From NCBI RefSeq assembly GCF_000378385.1, contig NZ_KB899661.1:26168-90167 (forward strand): a stretch of 64,000 nucleotides of DNA. Reading direction: 5' to 3'. Under the pieces are notes generated by a model. It saw only the letters and a list, made by a program, of their open reading frames with translations, had not been told where the DNA came from and did no database searches. This document shows, one piece after another, positions 18,635 to 26,673 of this stretch. A program made the position numbers and the translations under genes. Each line of letters begins with the position of its first letter. Position 1 is the stretch's first letter. The DNA comes from Paenibacillus daejeonensis DSM 15491. Its GTDB lineage: Bacteria > Bacillota > Bacilli > Paenibacillales > Paenibacillaceae.

Positions 18635-19303
18635 ATGGAATTTGCACAGGAACATCATTCGTTTATCCAAGAACATCTTCGGCGGCGAACGGGGGAGCGG
18701 AGAGGCAGACTGGAGCGAGGACACCGGGAAGCCGAGAAGTTATTTTGCCAGAACGTCTGGTGGCCACTGCGAGGTAGCTTCGCAGACCTCCACCCGGAAT
18801 ACGAAGTTACGGACTTGCGAGGCTGGAAATATTACTGTGACTTCGCATGGCTAACAGCAATGTTGAAGCTGATTATTGAGATTAAAGGCTTCGGTCCGCA
18901 TGTTCGGGACATGGACCGGCAGAAGTACTGCAACGAGCTCAACCGCGAAACCTTCCTGACCGCAATGGGCTTCCAAGTCATTTCATTCGCATACGACGAC
19001 GTCGCATCAAGGCCAGACCTCTGCATTACCCTGTTGCGGATGGTGCTTAGTCGTTACGAGCCCACTTCCACACCTGTCCATAAAACCGCGCCATTAGAAA
19101 AGGAATTGATTAGATTAGCCTACCGTCTCGGTTCTACATTACGCCCGGTCGATGTGGAGCGTCATTTAGGACTCAATCCACGCACCAGCGCGAGAAAGCT
19201 ACATTCCCTGTCTGAAAAGGGGATCCTGCTGCCTGTTCAAAGTGAAGATAATCTTCGCACAATGCGCTATACGCTGAAAAAGGATGCTTATCACTTGCTG
19301 TAA
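18635..19303 (+). CDS. PD-(D/E)XK nuclease-like protein with C-terminal winged-helix-like region
   Basis: A 222-residue protein. The segment CDFAWLTAMLKLIIEIKGFG holds D69 and E82-x-K84, spaced as in PD-(D/E)XK/VSR/DUF559-type nuclease folds; an upstream Glu (E32 or E34) and the predicted beta-hairpin and helix after it fit. The C-terminal part (about 150-222, LAYRLGSTLRPVDVERHLGLNPRTSARKL) looks like a DNA-binding winged helix. AGGAGG precedes the ATG. It sits alone between two hairpins and has no methyltransferase beside it. Its function is unknown; a housekeeping DNA-repair or regulatory role is as likely as restriction. Confidence 0.6.
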   Translation: MEFAQEHHSFIQEHLRRRTGERRGRLERGHREAEKLFCQNVWWPLRGSFADLHPEYEVTDLRGWKYYCDFAWLTAMLKLIIEIKGFGPHVRDMDRQKYCNELNRETFLTAMGFQVISFAYDDVASRPDLCITLLRMVLSRYEPTSTPVHKTAPLEKELIRLAYRLGSTLRPVDVERHLGLNPRTSARKLHSLSEKGILLPVQSEDNLRTMRYTLKKDAYHLL

Positions 19304-19387
19304 CCTTTAAATCTAATGTTCGCTGAGGCAAAGCTTATCAAGAATTCGCTGAACACACGTTGGTCTTTGCATCTGCTTGCAGCTAAC

Positions 19388-19562
19388 GACAAAAGTGCAA
19401 CTAAATTCCTTAGTTTCTCCGAATATGAGACTCGCAGCGCCAAAAGTACAGTTAATCAAACAAAAATTACCACTATTATCCATTTTCCGGAGTTTTAACA
19501 GCACTTTTGTCTTTAAACTAACCTCAGACGCATTTTTTACTGTTATTAGTTGTACTTTTGTC
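19388..19562. repeat. Nested inverted repeats in the 374-bp convergent gap
   Basis: Four related motifs in a mirror arrangement: GACAAAAGTGCAACTAA (19388-19404) and its inverse TTAGTTGTACTTTTGTC (19546-19562) enclose CAAAAGTACAGTTAA (19441-19455) and its inverse TTAACAGCACTTTTG (19495-19509). The flanking genes converge here. The whole could fold as one long structure. I see no coding sequence in it. Confidence 0.7.
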
Positions 19563-19611
19563 TCTACGGTCATTACTTTTGAGGTAATCCGACCTGCCAA
19601 ACTTGCGCACA

Positions 19612-19665
19612 CAAAAACCGTTCCCCGACACGATGGCTTAACAGCTCCATTGTGCCGGGGAACGG
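19612..19665 (-). terminator. Terminator of the cyanuric acid cluster
   Basis: On the minus strand a 19-bp stem (CCGTTCCCCGGCACAATGG paired with CCATCGTGTCGGGGAACGG, one wobble/mismatch region) is followed by TTTTTG. It lies 12 bases after the allophanate hydrolase stop. Confidence 0.92.
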
Positions 19666-19676
19666 CCTCTACAGTC

Positions 19677-21683
19677 TTACTTTTCTACTGTTTCCGCCGA
19701 TGCGGCGAGCATGCGGCGCCAGCCGCCGAAGTGGCTGACGTCCTCGGGCTTACCCAGGCCGCCGGCAGCGGCGTAGCCTTCGCAGATGAAGCCCGGCACC
19801 TCTGTGCCGTCTTCCAGCTCGACCTTGCCGATGCCCAGCGGTGCCGGGATCAGCGCAGCGAACGAGCCGAAGCGCTCCAGCGGCATCTCCCATACCTCCA
19901 AGGCAATCGGCACGCCGCCCTGCGACTGCTTGACCAGGCCAGGCTTGGCCGGTACGGTTGCCAGCTTGAACAAGCGATAGCGCGGCGCCGTCTGCGCCTC
20001 CCGCAGGAAGCGCGCACCATGCTCCAGCATCTGCTTCTCCAGCGGTAATCCGCGCATGTGCAGACCACAGACGGCCACCTGCGTCATTGCCGCAGTAGTC
20101 CCGCCTGGCCCGCTCTTCACCTCAGCTGGCACACCCGCCCCCGCGGTCGACACAGCCCCAACGACTGCTTCGCTGCGTTGCTCTGCACTCGGCACAGCCG
20201 AGTTCTGCGAGCCTTCGGCGCCAACGGAAGCTGCCGACGCACCTCCACCCGACTTGGAAGACACACCCACAACGCCAACCCCACGTACCGCGGCATCGGT
20301 ATACAACGCGCCCGCCGAGCCGCCCGCTTCCAGGAAGCGCTCGGCCGTGCCGCAGATGAGGTGCTCGCTCTCCGCCAGTGCGAACAGGGTGATGCCGAAT
20401 GGCAGCCGCTCGCCTGCCAGGCCGGCCGGAATGGCCACGCCGCACAGGTCCAGCAGATTGCAATGGTTGGTGTACTTGCCCATCGCACTGTTGGCTGCAA
20501 CCGGCTCCGCGCGTACTTCGTCGCGGGTCCAGGTGCCGCCGCAGGTTGGCATGACTAGCACCCCATCCTGCAGCAGCTCGCGTGCCTCCTGCTTGTAGCG
20601 CTGCAGCTTGTGCATGGCCTGGAACAACGAGGCTGCCGTGTGCTGCGGAGCCGCACCGGACCGCAGAATCTGCTCCGTCACCGGGAAGGTGACACCAGGA
20701 TGGGCCTCGACGAAATCACCAAGCCCCGCCCAGCGTTCCGCCACATACGGTCCCTCATACAGCAGCTTCGCTGCCTCCGAGAACAGCTCATAGCTAACAT
20801 AGACTACCGGCACGTCCATGTCCTCCACGCGAGCAACCGCCGACTCCCACGCCTGACGATACTCCGCCGCGAATGGACCGTAGAACTCCAATGGACCGTC
20901 TGGCAGCACCAGTCGTTTAGGCAAGCTCGATGCGGACCGCGGCATCTCGCGCGACCAAGGATCGCTCACTTCAAGCCCTCGCAACGCAGCATCCACGACA
21001 AGTGCGTCGTCCAAAGAACCGGCAAACACATTGACGCAATCCAGGCTCTCACACGCCGGAACCACACCCTTGGTCGGCCATGCGCCCAGTGTCGGCTTGT
21101 AGCCAACAAGGCCATGCAGCGCCGCCGGCACTCGGCCCGACCCCGCTGTGTCCGTCCCCAGGGAGAAGCAAGCCTGTCCTCGCGCCACTGCGACAGCAGA
21201 GCCGGAGCTGGAGCCTCCGCTAATCAGTTCGGGACGCAACGCGTTATGGGCTTCGCCATACGGGCTGCGCACGCCAACCAATCCGGTGGCGAACTGGTCG
21301 AGATTGGTCTTGCCGACAGGAATAGCTCCAGCTGCGATCAGCCGCGCTACCACTACCGCATCTTCGCTTGGCGTATAAGCGAATTCCTCACAGGCCGCTG
21401 TCGTCGGCACGCCCGCAAGGTCGATATTATCCTTAATCGCGAACGGGATTCCCCACAGCGGCAACCGCTCCAGATCCTGCCCAGTCTTCGCCAATCGGTC
21501 CAGGTAGGGCTGAATCCGCTCCAGCGACGGCGGGGTAATCCATAGGTTCATTGCCCCATCCGCTTCCGCACGGCGAATAATCTCCTGTATGACAGCCCCA
21601 GGCGTCGTTACACCCTTGCGGTAAGCTTCCCGCAATTCTTCAACCGACAACAACTCAGGAATTTCATAGGCTTCCACACTCAT
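19677..21683 (-). CDS. atzF: Allophanate hydrolase (AtzF type)
   Basis: A 668-residue two-domain enzyme that would convert allophanate to two ammonia and two CO2, the last step of cyanuric acid degradation. The amidase-signature domain (about 1-460) has the Ser-cisSer-Lys triad K84 (AIKDNID), S158 (SGGSSSGS) and S182 (DTAGSGR); the K-to-S spacing of 98 and S-to-S spacing of 24 match AtzF. The C-terminal domain (about 545-668, GLPLEKQMLEHGARFL to PGFICEGYAAAGG) is the allophanate hydrolase C-terminal fold that decarboxylates the intermediate. Residues of about 460-540 between them are an unusual Ala/Gly/Ser/Val-rich linker. No biotin carboxylase gene is adjacent, so it serves an s-triazine rather than a urea route. 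The start overlaps the PucR stop by 4 bp. Confidence 0.9.
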   Translation of the reverse strand: MSVEAYEIPELLSVEELREAYRKGVTTPGAVIQEIIRRAEADGAMNLWITPPSLERIQPYLDRLAKTGQDLERLPLWGIPFAIKDNIDLAGVPTTAACEEFAYTPSEDAVVVARLIAAGAIPVGKTNLDQFATGLVGVRSPYGEAHNALRPELISGGSSSGSAVAVARGQACFSLGTDTAGSGRVPAALHGLVGYKPTLGAWPTKGVVPACESLDCVNVFAGSLDDALVVDAALRGLEVSDPWSREMPRSASSLPKRLVLPDGPLEFYGPFAAEYRQAWESAVARVEDMDVPVVYVSYELFSEAAKLLYEGPYVAERWAGLGDFVEAHPGVTFPVTEQILRSGAAPQHTAASLFQAMHKLQRYKQEARELLQDGVLVMPTCGGTWTRDEVRAEPVAANSAMGKYTNHCNLLDLCGVAIPAGLAGERLPFGITLFALAESEHLICGTAERFLEAGGSAGALYTDAAVRGVGVVGVSSKSGGGASAASVGAEGSQNSAVPSAEQRSEAVVGAVSTAGAGVPAEVKSGPGGTTAAMTQVAVCGLHMRGLPLEKQMLEHGARFLREAQTAPRYRLFKLATVPAKPGLVKQSQGGVPIALEVWEMPLERFGSFAALIPAPLGIGKVELEDGTEVPGFICEGYAAAGGLGKPEDVSHFGGWRRMLAASAETVEK

Positions 21684-23320
21684 CTATGCCCCATCCTCTC
21701 TTTATCCGTTTCCACAGGCCGCATCTCATGCAGCTTCAATGCCAACTGCAGCTGCAGCAGGTCATCCCCTTCATCCTGGCGCAAGTTCAGAATTTCGCAG
21801 GCCCGTTCGATGCGATAGGTCACCGTATTGTAATGGGTGAACAGCTCCTGCGAGGTCTTTTTCACATTCCGGTTGTACCGGTAGTATAGCTTCACGGTTT
21901 CCAGCAGCGCCGTTTTATGCTTGGCATCGTACGCCAGCAGCGGGGCGATATAGCGATCTGCATATCCCCGTACTTCCTCGTTGTCCGGCAGCAGATAGAG
22001 CAGCTCGAACACGCCCAACCGCCGATGATCGATGATCGGCTCGCGGAAGTCACAGATGACGCTGATCGCATGGATCTTCCGGGCATCCTGATAGCTCAAG
22101 TGCACTTGATTCGGCAAAATCACCGCATTGCCCAAACAGATCGAGCAGCTCCCAGCCCCAAAGACATCGCCCAGCTCGGAGAGCGCCAGCGACAGCATCG
22201 CCTCGGGGTCTCCCTCCGGGGGCACCGAGAGCAGCAGCGCCAGCTCGCCCTCCAGCAGCGTCACCTGGATATACGGCGCCATCCGCGCCCGTAGTCGCCG
22301 CATCGACGATTGCAGCATCCGGGTCTGGGGCTTGCCATCCAGCCAACGGACCAGCCCGGCATAGAGCCTGCGGCCCTCCGGCATCGGGCAGCCGCAAGCC
22401 TCGCCCCGGATCAACAGATCCTCCGCCGTCACAATCCGGCCCGTGAGCCAGTCCTGCAGGAACTGGTCCACATACTTGGACTCTACTTCCTTGCGGGCAT
22501 GAGCGTTAATCATCTCCAGCCCGACCAGCACACCGACCCGGTCAATGGTCAGCTGATCGACGACCGTATGCTCCTGATCCCACTCCAGCAGCATGAGCAG
22601 ACAACGCTGATGGTGATTGCCATTTACGGCAGAGATGTAGACGCGAATCCGCCGGCCGCCGATCGTCATGAAGCTCACACCGAGGTTGCTGTATTCGCGC
22701 AGCCCTGACCACACCGCCGGATCGGCAGAGAGCCGCTCCGCTTGGGGTGAGAGAATCAGGTGATCGGCATCGTCGAGCAGCACCACCGGGTTCCCTAGCA
22801 TCTCATCCAGCGTCTGCAGGAATTCCTCCAGACCTTTGCCGTAGAGCAGCTGCTGAGACAGCTTTTGGAATCGACTCTGCAGCAGTGACAGCTCGCGCGC
22901 CTCCTGTACCAGCACACGTTCCATAATATCGCGCACCACGTCGGAGAATACGGTCGAAGGCGGCAGCTCAAAAATAGGAAAGCCCAACTGCTCCGCCAGC
23001 TCCAGTGCCTGCTGGGGGATATGGTCAATGAAGCGCTTCGTCTTGATGCCGAGCGCGGCCACACCCTTTTCCGCCAGTTGAGGAATCATCGCCGAGAGCA
23101 CTTCGGGATTGTCACGGAACGGAAAGCCGCTGGTGATCAGAAATTCACCCGGTCGGACCCAGTCGATGACATCCGGCACTTCCATTACGTTGACGCGGTG
23201 AATGGCACGCTGCATACCACTCGCGCCGGCCAGCACCACGGCATCCTTGAAGTCCGGAATCAGCAGGATGTCGCCGCAGGTGAAGCCGATCTTGCCGCTC
23301 ACTTCTCGAGAAATCGCCAT
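21680..23320 (-). CDS. PucR-family transcriptional regulator
   Basis: About 546 residues. The N-terminal PucR domain (GDILLIPDFKDAVVLAG, then NVMEVPDVIDWVRPGEFLITSG) is followed by a GGDEF-like/GAF-like central part and a C-terminal CdaR/PucR helix-turn-helix (about 480-545, KKTSQELFTHYNTVTYRIERA). Family members control purine and other nitrogen-compound catabolism. The start is uncertain: the ATG at 23320 gives the right domain start but has a poor ribosome binding site; GTG codons at 23341 and 23350 lie inside a hairpin. It sits between the cupin and atzF genes and overlaps atzF by 4 bp, so it is the likely pathway-specific regulator. A paralogue is at 46356-48131. Confidence 0.85.
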   Translation of the reverse strand: MAISREVSGKIGFTCGDILLIPDFKDAVVLAGASGMQRAIHRVNVMEVPDVIDWVRPGEFLITSGFPFRDNPEVLSAMIPQLAEKGVAALGIKTKRFIDHIPQQALELAEQLGFPIFELPPSTVFSDVVRDIMERVLVQEARELSLLQSRFQKLSQQLLYGKGLEEFLQTLDEMLGNPVVLLDDADHLILSPQAERLSADPAVWSGLREYSNLGVSFMTIGGRRIRVYISAVNGNHHQRCLLMLLEWDQEHTVVDQLTIDRVGVLVGLEMINAHARKEVESKYVDQFLQDWLTGRIVTAEDLLIRGEACGCPMPEGRRLYAGLVRWLDGKPQTRMLQSSMRRLRARMAPYIQVTLLEGELALLLSVPPEGDPEAMLSLALSELGDVFGAGSCSICLGNAVILPNQVHLSYQDARKIHAISVICDFREPIIDHRRLGVFELLYLLPDNEEVRGYADRYIAPLLAYDAKHKTALLETVKLYYRYNRNVKKTSQELFTHYNTVTYRIERACEILNLRQDEGDDLLQLQLALKLHEMRPVETDKERMGHR

Positions 23321-23329
23321 AGTACTAGA

Positions 23330-23353
23330 AGTGTGGCGCACCAGCGCCACACT
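23330..23353 (-). promoter_or_regulatory. Perfect hairpin between cupin and PucR genes
   Basis: A 10-bp perfect stem (AGTGTGGCGC / GCGCCACACT) with a 4-base loop. It overlaps possible GTG starts of the PucR gene and the GGAG that could serve them. It has no T-run, so it may affect PucR translation or mRNA stability rather than end transcription. Confidence 0.55.
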
Positions 23354-23365
23354 CCTGCGTTTCCC

Positions 23366-23800
23366 TTATCGGATACTGGCGGAGTACACGTCGTCCACCA
23401 GCGTCGTATTAAAGAATGAATTGGTTGGCACATCCTGCTCAGCAGGCAGGAAGATGCTGATTTGCTCGGAAGGACTGTTGCCCGCGTTGGCTACCGAATG
23501 GATGACGCCTGCAGGCACCTGGAACGTATCACCCGCTTCGTAGTCTTTCCACTCCCCATTGCAAAGCAGCTTCACCTTGCCCACTGTAATATGGATGATT
23601 TCTACCACATCATGATAGTGTGGCAGCACCTGTCCGCCTACGCCGATCTTCTCCCACAGCACCGAGCTGGTGCGAATGCCCATGCCATCCGCCTCGGCGG
23701 CGGAAACGATCTCCCGGTGATACAGCTCAATATGGTTAGGCATCAGATCCCATGTCATCTCCGAGCCCTTCAGAACCTTTGTCTCTTGTGTTGTTATCAT
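23366..23800 (-). CDS. Cupin-domain protein of the cyanuric acid cluster
   Basis: A 144-residue single-domain cupin. Metal-ligand candidates are HYHDVVEIIH in the first cupin motif and VPAGVIHSVANAG in the second. TTGGAGGAA precedes the ATG. It lies in the same direction between the ring hydrolase and the PucR regulator. No step of the known cyanuric acid route needs a cupin; it could bind a ligand, act on a side product, or help a related substrate enter the pathway. Its role is unknown. Confidence 0.8.
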   Translation of the reverse strand: MITTQETKVLKGSEMTWDLMPNHIELYHREIVSAAEADGMGIRTSSVLWEKIGVGGQVLPHYHDVVEIIHITVGKVKLLCNGEWKDYEAGDTFQVPAGVIHSVANAGNSPSEQISIFLPAEQDVPTNSFFNTTLVDDVYSASIR

Positions 23801-23889
23801 GCCGTCATTCCTCCAACCTTCATAGTGGTAAGGGGCAATCCTCAGACTACCCTCAAAAGGAGCCTACGGTCACGGATCGATCTTACGAT

Positions 23890-24010
23890 CGCTGTTGTCC
23901 CCAGATTTCTTGAATTTTTAAACGCTTTAGCGGTTGAAATCCGGGGACAAAGGCGAACGCTTCGCTTCTCCAGATTCGATTCCGTGCCTCTTCGGCCTTT
24001 TTCAACTGTC
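23890..24010. promoter_or_regulatory. Structured intergenic element between the atzD-like and cupin genes
   Basis: TTGTCCCCAGATTTC (23896-23910) and GAAATCCGGGGACAA (23936-23950) pair to form a strong stem around an inner GCTTTAGC-type arm. Flanking GATCGATCTTACGATCG and GAACGCTTCGCTTC stretches add smaller stems. It lies in the only long gap (245 bp) of an otherwise tight gene cluster and has no reading frame. Confidence 0.5.
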
Positions 24011-24044
24011 TGAATTCTCAAGGTAATGGTTTGTTCTTCCGACT

Positions 24045-25094
24045 TTATATTTTAAATATAACAGCCACCGGACCGCCGCCTGCGGGGCCTTGGTGCTCGG
24101 CGCCGCCGGATACGTAGATCATGGGGTCGCCGACCAGTGAGGCCAGCACACCGCCAACAACGGCACGAGCATGGCGGGTATGGTTAATATCCGAATCGTT
24201 AAGCATCGTATGACGACGTCCACGGACATAGCCGGTCGGGTCCGCTTCTGCCTTGGCCAGCACCTGTACGACCTCGGCACCCGGATGACGCTGCAGGATT
24301 CGCATCAATGCAGCACCATCGATGGCATCCTTCATCACCTCATGGTCGATGAATTGATCGCCGGTCGCCACAGACGAATTGCCGAAGACGACAACCTCGC
24401 AGTAATCCAGCTCACTGCCGGCCGAGGTCGAAGCCACCCGGCTGTACAGCTCCCACGAGCCGCAGATGTCTTCATCCCGCACACCGTCGATTTCGCCTAG
24501 CGCCAACGCCGCACCCAGCGCGGATGCTCCACGGGAGTACCCCATCGATTTGTAGGTATCCTCTGTCACTGTTGTGAGGCCACGCTGCTGCGCGTCATGC
24601 ACTTCGACAGCGGTGAGCAGCGGACATTTGATCTGTACAAAATGCACATCCGCCGCTTCCTCGATACCGGCTTCTGCCATTGCCTGTTTCACTGCATTGG
24701 CCACCTGCTCTACCTGCGCCAGACGTCCGAGCTCCTCAGGACGGAACGAAGGGGTACGGGCCGTGCCGATTGCCAGCGCTTTTTGTCCTTCCGCTGCCGC
24801 ATCGTCATTTGCCAGACTGCGTGTCGCTACGGTGAAGTGCGGGCTGAGTATGCCCTCCGTGCCGCCCGACATTACATAGGAGATCGAAGACTCGCCGCCG
24901 GCGCCCCGGAAGAAATCTTGCAGGGAATGGGTGGCATACCCCCGTGTAAAATCATTGACACAGCCGTTACCTTCGGTCTTGCCCAGCACAGCTACTACGT
25001 CTGAGGGAAGCAGCGCCCCCTCTTCCACCAACTTGCGCAAACCAATGACATCACTGGGCGATGCGCTTGGCACTTTGACTACTTGACACCTCAC
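24045..25094 (-). CDS. atzD: Cyanuric acid hydrolase (ring-opening amidohydrolase, AtzD type)
   Basis: A 349-residue member of the cyanuric acid hydrolase/barbiturase family, which opens the s-triazine ring of cyanuric acid to carboxybiuret, which then loses CO2 to give biuret. The threefold internal repeat has three Lys-Ser pairs: K39/S76 (LGKTEGNG, SGGTEGILSPH), K156/S227 and K281/S329 (AKAEADPTG, SGGAEHQGPAGGG). Length fits. Barbiturase is the main alternative, but biuret hydrolase and allophanate hydrolase genes in the same cluster favour cyanuric acid. The start overlaps the permease gene by 4 bp, so translation is coupled to uptake. Confidence 0.92.
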   Translation of the reverse strand: MRCQVVKVPSASPSDVIGLRKLVEEGALLPSDVVAVLGKTEGNGCVNDFTRGYATHSLQDFFRGAGGESSISYVMSGGTEGILSPHFTVATRSLANDDAAAEGQKALAIGTARTPSFRPEELGRLAQVEQVANAVKQAMAEAGIEEAADVHFVQIKCPLLTAVEVHDAQQRGLTTVTEDTYKSMGYSRGASALGAALALGEIDGVRDEDICGSWELYSRVASTSAGSELDYCEVVVFGNSSVATGDQFIDHEVMKDAIDGAALMRILQRHPGAEVVQVLAKAEADPTGYVRGRRHTMLNDSDINHTRHARAVVGGVLASLVGDPMIYVSGGAEHQGPAGGGPVAVIFKI

Positions 25095-25843
25095 AGGTCA
25101 TCCGCCCTTTGCCAGAATATGATTTTCTTCTCGAGTAAACTAATGGTCCAGAACAGCATAAGCCCGCACAACGCCGAAGCAATGATGGCCGAGAACATGA
25201 CCGGCGTATCCATATGATACGAGGACACCAGTACGACATAGCCGAGTCCTTTGTTGGCGCCAACGAATTCACCTACGATCGCACCAACAATCGCCAGCGA
25301 GCTGGAGATTTTGAGAGCCGACAGCACATAAGGCAGGCTTGTAGGCAGCCGCAGCTTCCAGAATATTTCCCAACGCGTGCCTTTGTAGGTCGAGAACAAC
25401 TCCCATGCTTCATGCTCGATTGCTTTCAAGCCCTTGACACTGTTGACCAGGATCGGGAAGAAGCAGATGAGCATGGAAGCGACCACCTTGGAGGAATAGC
25501 CTGTTCCCATCCAAACGACCAGCAGTGGTGCCAGTGCGACAAGTGGCGTGGTTTTGAGTGCGATGGCCAGCGGAAAAGCTCCCTTTTCAATCGGCTTGGA
25601 ATGAACAAATATAACAGCTGTAATAAAGCCCAGAATATTAGCTAGCACAAATCCGACCAACGCTTCCATAAGCGTCACCATCATGTGCCCGCCGAGTGAG
25701 CCGTCGACTACGCCAACAATGGCACTCGGGGCAGGCAGCAGGTACGTCGGTGTATCGAAGATCCGCACAGCCAATTCCCACAGCAGAATGAAACCAAGGG
25801 CAAAGGCAACCGGGTAAAGAACCGTTTTGAGTTTCTCGCTCAT
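25091..25843 (-). CDS. ABC transporter permease, NitT/TauT type
   Basis: A 250-residue protein with about six transmembrane helices and an EAA-like loop (KLRLPTSLPYVLSALKISSSLAIVGA, split around the coupling helix), as in SsuC/TauC/ThiX-type permeases. With the ATPase and lipoprotein upstream it forms a complete importer. It overlaps the ATPase gene by 4 bp on one side and the cyanuric acid hydrolase gene by 4 bp on the other. The likely substrate is cyanuric acid or another triazine/pyrimidine-like compound; this is inferred from the neighbours. Confidence 0.9.
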   Translation of the reverse strand: MSEKLKTVLYPVAFALGFILLWELAVRIFDTPTYLLPAPSAIVGVVDGSLGGHMMVTLMEALVGFVLANILGFITAVIFVHSKPIEKGAFPLAIALKTTPLVALAPLLVVWMGTGYSSKVVASMLICFFPILVNSVKGLKAIEHEAWELFSTYKGTRWEIFWKLRLPTSLPYVLSALKISSSLAIVGAIVGEFVGANKGLGYVVLVSSYHMDTPVMFSAIIASALCGLMLFWTISLLEKKIIFWQRADDL

Positions 25844-26661
25844 TGGTGCTTCACCCGCTTCCGGAGTTCCTTGACGGTCTGATGGAAAGCTGGCAGCTCC
25901 TCCATCCCCACTTCGCGGGGACGCTGCAGGGGAACATCAACAACGTCTTCGACACCGGCCGGACGCGGCGACATCATAATAATGCGATCCGACATGATTA
26001 CCGACTCCTGGATGGAGTGCGTCACCATGACAACGGAGCTTAGCGAGTTATCCGGACTCTCCCACAACCGGAGCAATTCAAAATTGAGGCGTTCGCGGGT
26101 AAATTCGTCCAGTGCACCGAACGGCTCATCCATCAGCAGAACGGTCGGCTCAGCCGCCAGGGCCCGTGCGATGGCGATCCGCTGCTGCATACCGCCGCTC
26201 AACTGATGCGGGAAATGGTTGCGGAAGTCCTGCAGCCCAACCAGCTTCAATGCATCTTCCGCCTTTTCTTTGGCCTCCCGCTTGCCCAGCTTCTTCTTCG
26301 TTCCAAGCGTCAACGGCAGCACGATGTTTTGCACAGCAGACAGCCAAGGCATCAGCACCGGCTTCTGGAAAACCATCCCGATGGACGGCTCTTTGTCCGC
26401 ATAAACGATCTCACCGCCTGGCGACGGCTTGAGCAAGTCCAGCATCAGCCGCAGCAGCGTGGATTTACCACAGCCGCTGGGCCCGAGAATGGACAGAAAT
26501 TCGTTCTTATATACATCAAGCGAGACATTGTTCAGTACCTGCACCTTACCAAAGGAAAGCGAGCAGTTCTTCAGTGACACAGCCAGCTCGCGTCCCGCCT
26601 CAGGCCGCGTGTCAACCCGGCCCGCCGTGCGTTCCTCCAAAATTCGCATGGGTGTTCCCAT
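25840..26661 (-). CDS. ABC transporter ATPase, NitT/TauT type
   Basis: A 273-residue nucleotide-binding protein with Walker A GPSGCGKST, signature LSGGMQQR, Walker B VLLMDEPFGALD and a switch histidine region (MVTHSIQES). It belongs to the SsuB/TauB/ThiZ group and would power the permease encoded next. GGAGG lies 8 bases before the ATG. An extra N-terminal stretch of about 25 residues precedes the ATPase fold. Confidence 0.92.
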   Translation of the reverse strand: MGTPMRILEERTAGRVDTRPEAGRELAVSLKNCSLSFGKVQVLNNVSLDVYKNEFLSILGPSGCGKSTLLRLMLDLLKPSPGGEIVYADKEPSIGMVFQKPVLMPWLSAVQNIVLPLTLGTKKKLGKREAKEKAEDALKLVGLQDFRNHFPHQLSGGMQQRIAIARALAAEPTVLLMDEPFGALDEFTRERLNFELLRLWESPDNSLSSVVMVTHSIQESVIMSDRIIMMSPRPAGVEDVVDVPLQRPREVGMEELPAFHQTVKELRKRVKHQ

Positions 26662-26673
26662 AGCGCTCGCCTC

